Of a stretch of DNA of 64,000 bases, positions 1 through 11,588 are shown one piece after another (within the stretch, counting starts at the first letter, position 1; each line of letters begins with the position of its first letter). The notes below the pieces were generated by a model. It worked only from the letters and a program-made list of their open reading frames with translations, had not been told where the DNA came from and made no database searches. The DNA comes from Bisporella sp. PMI_857 (Eukaryota; Ascomycota; Leotiomycetes; Helotiales; Helotiaceae). A program made the position numbers and the translations under genes. The DNA is taken from NCBI GenBank assembly GCA_021307315.1, contig JAJSPD010000097.1:85171-149170 (forward strand), written 5' to 3'.

Positions 1-411
1 ACGCCAATCTTTAAATGTTTGCCCGCCATGTCGCGCTGTTGTGCTAGTGGTAACCCAAATAAACCGTAGAGCAATGGTAGTACCTCGATCCACATGTGCG
101 GAGATTCGAGAATGGAGACAAAGTTCGAGGTTTGGCACTCAGAGGGTTGATATATGTCGGGCTAAACACCAGAGCGAAGACTACGTACCCTCACTTCCGA
201 AAGACCAAATCATCCATACATCCACATCCATATCCGGCATAGGACCAGGCTCCGGTATTCTGCAACTCAGTCATTGGATGTCGTAGAGCCAGAGTAACTT
301 CTGAATATATCCCCCGGATGTACGGATGTAGGATTTTCTCTACCCAGCGATGAGCTCCACTTCATAATTTTAGGCTGCGAATATTTATAAGATAGGCAAT
401 TATAAAAATGT
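1..411. other. Left-edge intergenic stretch
   Basis: No convincing gene is visible. The open frame at 41-286 on the plus strand has no recognisable domain and no coding-like composition. The stretch ends at the left terminus of the inverted-repeat element at 412. Confidence 0.4.
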
Positions 412-836
412 ACTTGATCACCACCCTGGCCATATCACTACCCTGGCCACCCTAAAATACACCAAAAATCACGATTTTGACATTTTTATATCTCAACTAC
501 TACTTTACTTAACTCTATAAAACTTTATATATAACGATTCAACTGTAATTCTTATACGTAGGTAAAGTTTAAGACTAATATGATTTATATTTATTTTAAA
601 ATATTTAAAAAAACGAAAGTACATGGATTATTTTAGTGTGACATGCTATATCTAAATATTTATAATACTAAACAGTTTAAAATTGAAAATGCTGCTTATT
701 TGAATACTCGGAAAGCCAAGTTTTAAGTTTTGATTTATTAATATAAATAATAGTTGAAATATAAAAATGCCAAAATCGTGATTTTTGGCGTGTTTTGGAG
801 TGGCCAGGTTGGTGATGGCCAGGATGGTGATGAAGT
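412..836. mobile_element. MITE-like element with long inverted repeats
   Basis: About 90 bp at 412-500 reappears in inverted orientation at about 748-836. Both arms carry the blocks CACCMYCCTGGCCAT, AAAATCACGATTTTG and CATTTTTATAT. The interior is AT-rich and has no transposase. The arms differ at scattered C/T and G/A positions, as expected of an old or RIP-touched copy. The layout is that of a non-autonomous DNA transposon or foldback element. No target-site duplication could be fixed, since only a TA is visible on the left at 410-412. The superfamily is not assigned. Confidence 0.65.
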
Positions 837-1347
837 TTGTTATATAAAAGGTGTTCTTTAGGACAGTGGGACCGGAGATATCCAAGAGCATCGGAAAATG
901 CCCACTTTCGTTAACATCAGGGCATCATCTCAGTGCTGGATTAGGTTATCATCCACTATAAGCCATAGGTCTTGCTCATGTCATGTGTCTCCGAAGGTGC
1001 ACTCACTATCTTGATGTTGAAGACATGGCGAGACTAGAAACACTTTCCCATGAAATAATTTTTCGATTTCTTGAGAAGCCATACAAAATTTCCTTTGTAT
1101 TCACAACTCATAGCCACAAATCCTTCTCGGAATGAAGACCCATGATACACAATACCGGATGTATACAAATGAGCCAGATGTATAAAAGCCTAGACCCTCT
1201 TGCCATCGATAACACGGCTCTGGGTTATCCTCTTATGAACTGTAGCCAAGACCCTCCCTCATGTAGTAAGGCCCGGCTTCCATCTCTCCATCCCCTTGCG
1301 TTATGATTATGATTATGTCCCATTCTCTTCCATCATATCCGCCATGC
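837..1347. other. Intergenic stretch
   Basis: No gene, RNA or repeat recognised. It lies downstream of the minus-strand WSC-domain gene and probably includes its 3' UTR. Confidence 0.4.
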
Positions 1348-2016
1348 TCAAACCATCAATCCCGCAACGAGGACACCAGCCGTGCCCAGCATCATTAAAG
1401 CAGAGACATATGACGTCGAAGCTACGCTGGGTTCTGAAGGACTCTTGAGCGTCCGATCCAGAGGATTGAACTTATAGAGCGTGAGAGTATCCGAGCCGCC
1501 GCAGATATGACTTGCGTTGCCTTTGCAGGGTAAGTTGCAGTGTTGCGAGCCGATTTCAATCGAGAAGCGCGAGATGGAGCTGCTGCACCAGCATTCCCTA
1601 TCACACCAACCAGTCAGCAAAAGCTTCCTCAAAACAAAAACCAGCCATGCTCTTCGAAATTGTTTGCAATCAAACAATGGAGAGAAGTGGGAGGAAAGAA
1701 GAGCATGGGGTGAGAGGAAATCTTACTCTCCATATTCCAGCCCCGCAAAAGTATATATTCCTGAACCCTCCTGATAGCAGTATTGGAAGCAGCCTGGTGC
1801 CGTCATTTGAGGGCCGGCTGTCATTTTCCCGAAGGCCAGCGTACGCGCACCACCACTGCCATTGACGTGGACGGATTCGTTCCAGCAGCCCGCGTAGGAC
1901 CAACCCCAACCGGGCTCAGGAAGGTAGACACCTGGAGGTACTGCGACTGATCGTTCGGCTGCGCGGATACCCAGGCCGAGGAGGGCGACAGTCGCGAGGA
2001 TAGTTGGAAAAAACAT
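1348..2016 (-). CDS. Secreted WSC-domain protein, probably GPI-anchored
   Basis: Two exons: 2016-1727 and 1597-1348. The 129-nt intron starts gtaaga and ends atag. Phases join exactly to 179 aa. An N-terminal hydrophobic signal peptide (about residues 1-20) is followed by one WSC domain: the YAGCWNE start, then CFQYC, then GLEYGEECWC spanning the splice junction, then a CNLPCKGN...CGG end. WSC modules bind carbohydrate and occur in yeast cell-wall stress sensors and in secreted fungal wall or plant-glucan binding proteins. A hydrophobic tail follows a Ser/Thr/Pro-rich linker and ends at the last residue with no cytosolic domain, so a GPI anchor is more likely than a signalling sensor. The substrate cannot be told from sequence. 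Confidence 0.85.
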
Positions 2017-3146
2017 TGTGATTATTATGATTATGTTGTGGGGATGTCAAATCGCGATTAAAGTGCGGTGATTAATTGTGAAGGTGATTGGAAGCTAAGT
2101 AACGCAAATATCTCGTATCGATGCGTGAGGCTGCTTCTGCTGATGAATGTTGCAGAAGAGAGAAGAGAAGATAGAACGACGAGAAGGAAGGACTCATGTA
2201 ACGCGGTAGAAAGAGACCCGTTTGACGCTCAGAGGGAGGAGCAACTTCATGATGAAGAAGGAGTGGAAGGCGCGGGATGGAAAATAGATTTGACCTCGTT
2301 GATTCTGACCCCAACACCAAGACTTTTTCTAAGAGGCTTTTTCAGCTTCCGCCAAAATTGATGCAGGTCAGCCTTAGCTTCAGGGGTATACACAATGATC
2401 GCCAATCAAGCCTATCGAAGTGGGGCACGCTTGCTAATTGTGGCTCTCGGCAAAGCCGGATACAGACTCGGGTATTCAATTGTTCGTATCCGGTATATCA
2501 CTAGAGACTATCTTGAAAATAAGCTTGATGCTGTTCACATCTAGACAGGAATTTGTTTTTAAAAGGTATGTGCCATCTCATAAAACGCTGGAAAGGTTCT
2601 TGAGAAGATTCAGGCTTTAATCTTTAATGTTGACTAGGTAGATAGTGACTATCATCTGAAAATTTGGACCCATCAGTCCAATGAGCTGCAGCAGAGTTTT
2701 GAATGTACAATAACAAGAGAACCAGAATAATATTGATCTCTTTAGAGTTTCCACAATACTGGACATATTATGGAATAGCAATCGATCAAGATGAGTATGA
2801 GTTTTAAGATGATACATAGCATTTCACTTCAATAGAAAAGTAAAAGTAGCAACAACGTTTTTATGGCACTCTATATCTATAAGTTTTACACAGTCAATCT
2901 AGGTGCTTCTAACTTCTAGAGTCTCATCAACCGTGATTTTCTAATTGATCGTCGATATTGCAATAGCGGAACTAACTGTATGTACCTGCTCAGCGAGAAA
3001 ATTGTTTTCCATCGATACTTTATTCTACAGGTCAATCACAACTGCTGCCCAGTCCCTCTCCAAAATGATGAAAGAAGCTGGGCGCCATAACAACACCCAA
3101 AAACCTAAATACGCTATGCCTCATCCATGCCCACTTGTCGGTAATA
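2017..3146. other. Intergenic stretch between WSC gene and MITE
   Basis: It contains the WSC gene promoter next to 2016. Several short open frames of about 60-120 codons occur on both strands, but none shows a domain or a plausible start/splice structure. Confidence 0.35.
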
Positions 3147-3462
3147 CAGTTAAACCTGTTTATATCGGAACCATCGGTTCCACACCTCCATTCCGATATA
3201 TAGAAGTTTCCGGTATATTGAGTTGCAAAAGAAAGCATAAATGTATAAAAGGTACACAAAGCGTCAAAACATGTCACGTGTTTGTGCATAATTTGTGTTA
3301 TTAAACAAAATTCCTTCGCTTTTTATATCAGAACTTAACAAATTTTTAGTAGATCCATTCCGATCACAATATAAAAAGGATTCCGATACACATAGCCAAA
3401 AATCGAGCGTTCCAGGCTTTCTTTCCGATATATAAGGTTTCCGATATAAACAAGCTTGACTG
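3147..3462. mobile_element. MITE with about 28-bp terminal inverted repeats, Tc1/mariner-type
   Basis: The left end at 3147 starts CAGTTAAACC and the right end at 3462 reads, in reverse complement, CAGTCAAGCT. Both continue with the shared block TGTTTATATCGGAA. The left end is preceded by TA at 3145-3146, and the right end is followed by CA, which may be a mutated TA duplication. The block TTCCGATATA recurs inside both arms as subterminal repeats. At 316 bp with no coding capacity, this is a non-autonomous element probably mobilised by a Tc1/mariner-type transposase. Confidence 0.75.
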
Positions 3463-4031
3463 CACTAGCATACTAAGTGATGCAACACCACCAATCACAC
3501 TCCTGAACTCGCACCTGTAGCAATCACACTCGCTGTACATTTCTCAGAATTATCCACGTAGTAGTTTTGCACACAATTGAAGATCACTCTCTGTGCCAAT
3601 CTGCGGAACAAGGAATGCAACTGCAGCGAGGGAACTGAGGTTAGGGCCAAGGTATACAAGTCCGACTTGGAAAGCGAAGCCATAGCCATCGGTGTAGGTA
3701 GTGGGAATTTGATGCATATATGGAGTTTGGGTTTTATGTAAACATTTGGGTAAATGAAAAAAACTGGAACGATGTTGATGAAGAATTAGTAATATCCAAG
3801 TGGGGTGCCAAGCCTAAGCGATCACATGACAACGCGCCACGCGACTGTGCTCCTCGATGAACTTGACAGGCATCACATATATGCAGTGCTCATGAATTAA
3901 TGCTGCAACCTCTTAATCCACTCATGTCACCCGAAGAGCAGAGCCAAGGTGAGATTGTGGGTTCATTGGCTTTGGCATTTTCAAAGGGATCAGATTATGA
4001 CATCACTCTTTGAGAAGTCGCCACCATAAAA
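3463..4031. other. REV1 upstream region
   Basis: No gene recognised. The short minus-strand frame at 3689-3495 has no recognisable domain. The last few hundred bases should hold the REV1 promoter; no specific site is claimed. Confidence 0.4.
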
Positions 4032-7000
4032 ATGGGAAGTAGACTACAGAAAAACTCAGAGTCGGTACGGAAACGTATTGAGACGCACACTTTCGATGGC
4101 GAAGATGGCGATGAATATGAAGGATCAAAGTTCGGTGGATTCGGCGACTACTTCCGGCGCAAGAAAATCAAGCTCCAGAACCTTGATGCCGATATTAGGT
4201 CCTCGTCCAGCAGTAACCCACAGATCTTTCGTGGCATTGTTGCACACGTAAACGGGTATACACAACCATCACTTAATGATCTACACAAGTTGATTGTCAG
4301 TCATGGCGGCGGCTTCATGCAGTATCTCGATGGCAAGACTACCGTTACGCATGTAATCGCCGCGAACCTGACCCCAAAGAAAGCAGTCGAGTTCAAACAG
4401 TATCGTATCGTGAAGCCAGCTTGGATAGTGGATAGTGTTAAGGCTGGGAAGCTTCTGCCTTGGAGTTCTTATCGCGTTATTGATGAAGGCGTCAATCAAC
4501 GCCTGCTGGGATTCCAAGAGGGAAAGATCGTGAGCCAAACGAACACCTCGAGGAGAGGATATCGTGATCAAACAGATACCAGCTGGTATACAGGCCAGGT
4601 GCAAAATATTGCTGATGACATTGACGATGAAGGCGGTGCTCATTTTCCGAGCTCCCAGGTTCTTGCCATCAATGGAATGACCGATTATATGGAATCCCCT
4701 GATCATCAACCGAAAAAAAACGATCCAGAGACACCCACGGAAGCGATTTCCCCTCCAGGCGAGTATCCAGACGAGTATCCAGACTCTTCCGCAGGGTTTG
4801 AGGTTACATCTTCCTTGGAGGAAGCCTTGAATCAAGTTACAAAGGGCACGGAACCTGCCTCACCTAGTCTCCCAAAGGTATTAGATGAACGAGTTCCAAA
4901 AATTGAGGAGGATCTAATCAACCAGGGACTACAAGCGGCAGAAGATCCTACAGAGCAAGTTATAACACCTTCAGACTGCAAACCCCCTCCAAAGCCTCTC
5001 AATCATTTCACTGAGACAGAAAGTCCTTCACCATCAAACAAAGCTAAAGTCTTAACCGCTGAAGAACATAACGCAGTTCTCTTGTCAGATCCACATATAA
5101 GGAAATCATCAACTGCAAATCCAAACTTTATCCAACAATACTATTCGGAATCGAGACTACACCACTTGTCGACGTGGAAAGCAGACCTAAAAGCGAGATT
5201 TCAGCAGATGGCGTCCGAGAGGTCTGCGTCACAAAAGCCTGCCAAGCGGAAGCCGGGATCCAGGCGGTATATTATGCATGTTGACTTTGACAGTTTCTTC
5301 TGCGCTGTATCTCTGAAGAATGCACCAGAATATATCGACAAACCAGCAGTAGTCGCTCATGGCAGTGGATCGAGCTCAGAAATTGCAAGCTGCAATTACC
5401 CTGCTCGTGCTTTTGGAGTGAAAAATGGAATGTGGATGAAAAAAGCGTCGACCCTGTGTCCAGATATCAAGGTGTTGCCTTACGACTTTCCAGCTTACGA
5501 AGAAGCAAGCAGAGGATTTTACGAAGCAATCATTGATGTTGGTGGCATTGTTCAAAGTGTCAGTGTCGATGAAGCCTTGGTAGACATCACCGCGTTGTGC
5601 CTACCAGCTGGTGGCACTGATGGATTTGGCATCAAAGAAGGAAGTATTTGGCAAGAACAGGAGAAGGCAGATCAGATATCCCAAAAGCTCCGAGCAGTAA
5701 TTAAGAAAAATACTGACTGTGATGTCTCAATTGGTATCGGAGGTAACATCTTACTCGCGAAGTTAGCTCTACGCAAAGCGAAACCAGCTGGACAGTATCA
5801 GATTAAGCCAGAGGAGATACTCGATTTCATTGGCGAGCTCACTGTGACTGCTTTACCTGGAGTCGCACATAGTATAGAAGGGAAGCTAGAGGAAATAGGA
5901 GTCAAATTTGTGAAGGATGTTCGTCAACTTACGAAAGAACGACTCATGGATATACTAGGTCCGAAGACTGGAGAAAAGATTTGGGAATATGTAAGAGGTA
6001 TCGATAAGGTAGAAGTGGGAGAACAAGCAGTAAGAAAATCGGTATCTGCCGAGGTAAATTGGGGAATAAGATTCATATCTCAGCAAGAGGCCGAAAAGTT
6101 TGTTCAGAATCTCTGCATTGAACTTCAACGTCGCCTCATCGAACAAAAGGTCAAAGGAAGGCAAATGACGATGAAGATTATGAAAAAGGCTGCGGACGCA
6201 CCCATGGATCCACCAAAGAACTTAGGACACGGGAAGTGTGATACTTACAATAAGAGCGTTACCCTCGGGGTCGCTACAAATAACGCTGAAGTCACCAGCC
6301 GGGAAGCCATCTCAATTTTGCGAAGCTACGGTTTTTCACCTGGAGAGCTTAGAGGCCTGGGTGTTCAAATGACGAAGTTAGAGCCAACAAAGGGAGCTGC
6401 AGCCGGACCATTTGATAGTAGTCAGCGAAGAATCGATTTTGGAAGGCCCGCTGCACCGAAATCTCATCAATCGGAGGATCCAGTTCATGACTCAATACCG
6501 CAACAACAATCCAAGATCACAACAATGTTGACAAGTGTAGAATCATTGGAAGATCCAATCGATGAGAGCGTAACTCCAAAGAAGTCAAAACCCACTCCAG
6601 CACAAGCTGCGAATTGGGATCCCATCGACGATATTGATAGTCCAGAAAAGACCAAATCAACCCCAGTGCATCCAGCAGCAGCTATTACTAGAGCCAATGC
6701 AGCAGACAAAAGTGCTAATAAATTTCTCAATCTCACAGGAACTCAATTCATTCTCCCTACACAGGTTGACCCAGCAGTTCTAGCTGAGCTCCCTAAGGAC
6801 ATTCGGTCCAAACTCATGGCACAAAACAAGAGCCGCTTATCATCCAAGGTAGTCTCATCAGTATCCAAGCTGCGATTTGACAGTCACGCACCACCAGATT
6901 CCCGAAAAGATATGCCTTTGCCATCACAATATGACCCAGAAGTTTTCGCCGCGCTGCCTGAGGAGATGAAGGCTGAGCTATTAGGAACTAAACAATCTGC

Positions 7001-7871
7001 TCGTCCAGAAAGCAGGCAAAGTTCACGCCACGAGTCACCTGCATTTGAATCGCGTCCTGGCAGTCCTGCCTCCCCAGAACCACAAAGACATGCCCCTCTT
7101 CCTTTGCAATATGACCCCGAAGTTTTTGCCGCCCTCCCCGACGACATGAAAGCAGAAGTCTTGGCCTCGCTCCACCTCGTACCTTCGACCGCCCGTAAAC
7201 TCAAGCCTCCACCAGCAGCAAAACGCTGGACACCGACCAAGAAGCGTGGTCGTCCACCAGGCTCCAAAAATCGCAAGGAAGATCCCCATGCCATACTTAT
7301 GCAATCCAACTTTGTCAATTCAAAGCACGACTTCATTCCCGATGTAGTCACTGAGGAGGACGAGACACTTGATCTCGACTTCCTCGCTGCTTTGCCAGAG
7401 GACATGCGTGCAGAAGTCATAGCAGAGCACCGCCAGAAACAACTTGCCAAAAAAGGCGCTCTCGTGACTGCTGTCCTCAAAAAACGTCGTAAACCGCCGG
7501 AACCTGCTCCACTGGGACCTCGACGTCTAAAACTACCACCTCGACCACCAAAACCTACATTCACAACGGCAGAATTGTCAACACCTGAGCAACTCCGCGA
7601 GACTATTGGGGTCTGGTACAGGGAGTTTGCAGATGAGGGACCGAACCTGGAAGATGTGGGTACCTTGGAGCGGTATTTGAGGAGGGTGGTGGTGGATGAG
7701 AGGGATCTGGCAAAAGTCCAGGGAGTGGTGAAGTGGACTAGTTGGTTGATTGAGGATGGGGAGGGGACAAGTAAGGAAGGAATTAGGTTGTGGGAGGAGG
7801 CAATAAGGAGTATTAAGGAGAAGGTACAGAATGCTGTCAGGGAAAGGGGGCTGGGGCCGTTAGACTTATGA
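4032..7871 (+). CDS. REV1: DNA repair protein REV1 (Y-family deoxycytidyl transferase)
   Basis: Single-exon gene of 1279 aa, complete from ATG to stop. Rev1 inserts dCMP opposite abasic sites and damaged G, and scaffolds polymerase zeta and other translesion polymerases in the nucleus. Domain order: BRCT (about 62-150; FRGIVAHVNGYT and WIVDSV visible); a linker; the Y-family catalytic core from about 412, with metal ligands in VDFDSFF (Asp418) and SVDEA (Asp513, Glu514); the little-finger region to about 790; four ubiquitin-binding-motif-like repeats starting near 908, 964, 1024 and 1113, each with the DPxVxxxLPxDxxxE pattern or a variant; a basic patch KKRGRPPGSKN (AT-hook-like) near 1080; and the Rev1 C-terminal polymerase-binding domain (about 1185-1279). 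Human REV1 has two UBMs, so four is notable. Confidence 0.97.
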   Translation: MGSRLQKNSESVRKRIETHTFDGEDGDEYEGSKFGGFGDYFRRKKIKLQNLDADIRSSSSSNPQIFRGIVAHVNGYTQPSLNDLHKLIVSHGGGFMQYLDGKTTVTHVIAANLTPKKAVEFKQYRIVKPAWIVDSVKAGKLLPWSSYRVIDEGVNQRLLGFQEGKIVSQTNTSRRGYRDQTDTSWYTGQVQNIADDIDDEGGAHFPSSQVLAINGMTDYMESPDHQPKKNDPETPTEAISPPGEYPDEYPDSSAGFEVTSSLEEALNQVTKGTEPASPSLPKVLDERVPKIEEDLINQGLQAAEDPTEQVITPSDCKPPPKPLNHFTETESPSPSNKAKVLTAEEHNAVLLSDPHIRKSSTANPNFIQQYYSESRLHHLSTWKADLKARFQQMASERSASQKPAKRKPGSRRYIMHVDFDSFFCAVSLKNAPEYIDKPAVVAHGSGSSSEIASCNYPARAFGVKNGMWMKKASTLCPDIKVLPYDFPAYEEASRGFYEAIIDVGGIVQSVSVDEALVDITALCLPAGGTDGFGIKEGSIWQEQEKADQISQKLRAVIKKNTDCDVSIGIGGNILLAKLALRKAKPAGQYQIKPEEILDFIGELTVTALPGVAHSIEGKLEEIGVKFVKDVRQLTKERLMDILGPKTGEKIWEYVRGIDKVEVGEQAVRKSVSAEVNWGIRFISQQEAEKFVQNLCIELQRRLIEQKVKGRQMTMKIMKKAADAPMDPPKNLGHGKCDTYNKSVTLGVATNNAEVTSREAISILRSYGFSPGELRGLGVQMTKLEPTKGAAAGPFDSSQRRIDFGRPAAPKSHQSEDPVHDSIPQQQSKITTMLTSVESLEDPIDESVTPKKSKPTPAQAANWDPIDDIDSPEKTKSTPVHPAAAITRANAADKSANKFLNLTGTQFILPTQVDPAVLAELPKDIRSKLMAQNKSRLSSKVVSSVSKLRFDSHAPPDSRKDMPLPSQYDPEVFAALPEEMKAELLGTKQSARPESRQSSRHESPAFESRPGSPASPEPQRHAPLPLQYDPEVFAALPDDMKAEVLASLHLVPSTARKLKPPPAAKRWTPTKKRGRPPGSKNRKEDPHAILMQSNFVNSKHDFIPDVVTEEDETLDLDFLAALPEDMRAEVIAEHRQKQLAKKGALVTAVLKKRRKPPEPAPLGPRRLKLPPRPPKPTFTTAELSTPEQLRETIGVWYREFADEGPNLEDVGTLERYLRRVVVDERDLAKVQGVVKWTSWLIEDGEGTSKEGIRLWEEAIRSIKEKVQNAVRERGLGPLDL

Positions 7872-9171
7872 TCTTTATTTGTTAAGCATTTTGCAACAGA
7901 TTTATATTCAGCTACAAGACGTAGCCCAACTAGGAGTTCACCTTGAGAATGTCTTATATTAGTAGCGTGAGAGCCTTTCAACTTACACTGTGAATACCTT
8001 TAGACACTAATGAGAAATAACGAGACATCACGTTCACCATGATCTTCAGGATAGCCTATGCTAAATGATGCTTCGACATGTAATATCAGATCTTTCTGCC
8101 GTATTGACACTGAGATATCATTAGTCTCTTCATATATACCTGCTTAGCCCACTCTCTAGTCGAGATTTTCCCAAGCAGTGTGATCTCCTTCAACCTTGGG
8201 AAAGTACCAAAAAATAACTTGTACTCTCTGGAATGAACCTTTCATGGTGCACTCATTTCTTGACACTGTTCTTTAAAATCTCTCATTTCCGATTCCGAAA
8301 GCGCTTACCGAAGCAGGAAATTTTGTAAACAGAAGAGGCTGTCTTGCATGCAAATAATAAACAGTTTTGTAACCAGAGGATAGACAAGCACTCTGAAACA
8401 TGTGTCCTAAAATTCCAAGGACTAGGCGCAGGAACAGCGCGATAGATTCATCTCAACTACAAATGAAAGAGCAGGATCTAAGCACGTAAATCCTCCTTTT
8501 ATTAGACATCCGATCACAATGATGCCGACATTGCGTATACACAAGATACTCCACATCAATTGGACTATTCGTACACAGATGAGACTACACACGTGCAGAA
8601 TACAGGTCATCAGCTCTACACATCACAAAAAAATCATCAGATATGCATCCAGCCAGCCGTCTACTTTCCAACTAATCAGCTATATTAACAAGCTCGTAAA
8701 GCCTCAGCCGTCAACCTTCGACTCATCCGATTACTACTCGAACATGCGGAGTCCAGGGCTTCAACTAACGAGCTTGCTCCTAATAATTATACGACAATTA
8801 CTACTTTTAATAAATAATCGAAAAAGGCGGTCTACAAAACTGTGTACTACAAAGGATGGTAGTTTGCATGGGACGCATTATTCTAAGAGTAAGCACCGAA
8901 TAAAGCGAAGTAGAGTTGAGAATAATAAGGCCAAAAGGAACACTTTCAGGGTTAGAGGTTTGGACTCTGTTAAATTAAGAAGGTTAGCCAAGAGAGATGT
9001 TCCTTAGCGCATGGTTCAGCGGAAGGATGCATGATGTCAGGCATGGCACCAAATGGATTTATAATCCATTTTTGCACGGGACTTACCCTAATCGTTATAT
9101 ATGATTCAATCAGTGCTGTACGAAGATCCGAGGGGTTTCAAACACATTCAGAAGCAAACTAAGTGTAAATC
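7872..9171. other. Intergenic stretch
   Basis: A 162-codon open frame (8519-9007, plus) is rich in Ser, Lys and Arg, lacks recognisable domains and sits in an AT-rich patch. It may be a degraded repeat and is not called as a gene. No RNA gene seen. Confidence 0.35.
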
Positions 9172-10388
9172 ATGGGACCAAAGATCTTTGCAATCGGGAC
9201 TGTGAGTATTCAGACATCATGCAGTGTTCCCCTACCCGGACTGGGGTCCGCTACCAATCATATCAGCTGCTGCCTCTCCACCCAAAGAAGGAATATCTTA
9301 CTGACCACTCATTTCTTTCAGTAGACCGGCTATCTAGGCGGTGATATCCTATATCTCCTCCTGCAAACGAACCCTGCTTTGAAATTTGATATCACGTGCC
9401 TTGCCAGGTCTCCCGATAGTGGCAAAAACCTCTCTTCTGCCTATCCAGGCATTAGAGTCGTCTACAGTACTCTAGAAGACAGTGAGGTGCTTGAGGATGA
9501 AGCTTCCAAAGCAGATATCGTGCTTTCAGTGGCAAATTGTGATCACGTGGGAGCTCACGCTGCTTTGAAAAAGGGACTCGAGAAGGGCAAGGGGGGGATA
9601 TGGGTGCATGCGAGCGGAACTGATATCCTGCTCCCACCGGCGAAGGAGGGCAGTTTAAGTAAGAAGAAGGAGGTGTATGATGATTGGGATGGTGTTGGAG
9701 ATTGCATCACGATTCCTGGCGGGTTTCCCTCTTTCTCGGAGCCCCACAAGACAAAATAGCTAATTAATATCTAGAGACCCATTCCCATGGCCCCGTCGAT
9801 CAAATTGTCCTCTCAACCGCCTCTCCCAAAGTCAAGACAGCCATCGTCTGTCCCCCGACTATCTGGGGTCTGGGCCGAGGACCAGGAAACACTCGTTCAC
9901 ATCAGATCTACGAGTTGGCTTCACTGACACTCTCTCGTGGATCTGGCATCCAGCTTCCTCCTCCCTTAGCAGATAAGCTGTTCTGGCCCCTATGTCACGT
10001 GCACGATGTGTCCAAAGTCTTCTTTGAGATACTCCAGGATGCGATCGGAGAGATCGAAGGGAAGAAAGGAAGAGCGACTTGGGATAAGGAGGGATATTAC
10101 TTTTGCGTGGAGGGGAGGTTCTACTGGCAGGAAGTGGCGGGGTGGATAGCAGAGGAGGCCATGAAGCAAGGCCTCATAAAAATCGGCGGCATGACAACCA
10201 TGAGAGAAGACGAGCAGAAAGATCTAGACAGAGTTGGTCCCGCTCTTTGGAATTTGGCCAGTGATTGCAAGAGCATCAGGGCGGAGAAGCTGTTTGGTTG
10301 GACACCGATGAAAGGAGATCTAAATGGCGAGATTCCTGCCATTGTTAGTAGTGAGGCGCGAAGACTTGGGCTTAGCAAAAGCTTTTAG
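9172..10388 (+). CDS. NAD(P)-binding Rossmann-fold reductase/epimerase-like protein
   Basis: Three exons: 9172-9201, 9325-9718 and 9775-10388, giving 345 aa in frame, the usual size for this fungal SDR-extended/NmrA-like family. The N-terminus has the dinucleotide-binding loop GTTGYLGG, which is assembled across intron 1. Later family marks are VYDDWDG, VKTAIVCPPTIWG, GRGPGN and VHDVSKVF. Intron 1 is GT-AG with acceptor cagtag, because the earlier cag would bring in a stop. The second join works only with a GC-AG intron (donor gcgggt at 9719, acceptor ctag at 9774, 56 nt). No GT donor near the conserved DWDG...PVDQIV region keeps the frame. Substrate unknown. If the GC donor is not used, the gene is a pseudogene. 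Confidence 0.8.
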
Positions 10389-11588
10389 AGACGAAGCAAG
10401 GACCGTAGAGACATCCATTCCTAAAACCACTTCTTCACTTCAAGCTCGCTTCTTACAGACTCACTATTCTTGCATCTATTTTAACTCCATGCATAACGGC
10501 AAAATGGCAAAATCTCAAAAGGCACCCATTGAGTCTTCTATAACACTGGGATCAAATAAAAAGTCAAGTAATGGCTGCGGATAAACCGGTGATTGTACAG
10601 GAGGACGTCCGCGCAAATCGCTTGAGAAGGTTAATTAATGTGCCTAAACGCTTCCAAACGCTTCCTCCTTCCAGTAAATAATAAAATATACTCTTTCAGA
10701 TTAGGCAATCCCACTTCATGGTATACGACCCAGCGGCTAATCCTCAGGAAGTGCGATTAATATGGCATTAGTCTCAATGCTAGCCATCACGGCTCAATTT
10801 ATGTGTTTTTGAAAGTATTCTCCCATCTTTGCTGTTTCTTTGCTTGGTCTCACTCTGGTCCACTAGTACAAGTAAAGCATACAAAACAATAGTGTTACAT
10901 CCAGGCCGCCGAGGATCATCTCATGTACCGTTGAAGAGGGGTGTTTATTTGCGCCACTTGGTATGGAAGATGGCCATATGTGACGGAATCTGTGGCCAAC
11001 ATTTGGGCGAGATGGATGTTGGATGCTTTCCTCTTTTTGCTTTTAGTTTTGTTGCTACATCTGTCTACTGTCCATTTGCTCTGTACGGTCCGAAGAATTA
11101 GTCAGCCGTTGGCCATCATGAAGCAATTTTGACTAATATCTGAGGGGTTCATGAAAGCCTTTGCTTTAACGTATAATGGTTGATGGTTTAGGTTACAATG
11201 TTGAGCCAGTACGCTGGTGTAACCATGAAGAGATAGCAGTATTCCCTTGGAGTCTGATCTCAATATAGGAGCACAGGAGCTGCTTCTAAATGAGCTCTAT
11301 TGATATATCCTATATAATATCTATCTTTGCGAGTCCTAACACCTACTAAAACCAATCCGTCCTATCTTCAAATTATTTAGAAAGGTCCATATGGAAGTAC
11401 TACCCCAAGGAGATATTTCTATCAGTGTAGAGATCCACAATCTCAGATACCTCAAAACTTGAGTTGGTGATCACGATCTGAAGCTGTGTATCCCCAAAAA
11501 CTCCGTTTTCCGCGCCTTGGTCTTTCCTCGGTACAACAATAGCTGACTGTTCCTTCTCAAGCTCGACAGTATCCCTCCCGCCTGATAG
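10389..11588. other. Intergenic stretch
   Basis: No gene with domain support. The open frames at 10829-11101 and 10941-11132 overlap in different frames and look random. Confidence 0.4.

Noticed and set aside
4281..4835. 184-codon minus-strand frame
   Set aside because: Antisense shadow of the REV1 BRCT region with no family match.
6884..7981. 365-codon open frame on the minus strand
   Set aside because: It is antisense to the REV1 UBM region; its Ser/Arg-rich repeats mirror the duplicated UBM units and it has no domain of its own.
8519..9007. 162-codon plus-strand frame as a gene
   Set aside because: Low-complexity basic composition, no domain, AT-rich surroundings, no splice logic.
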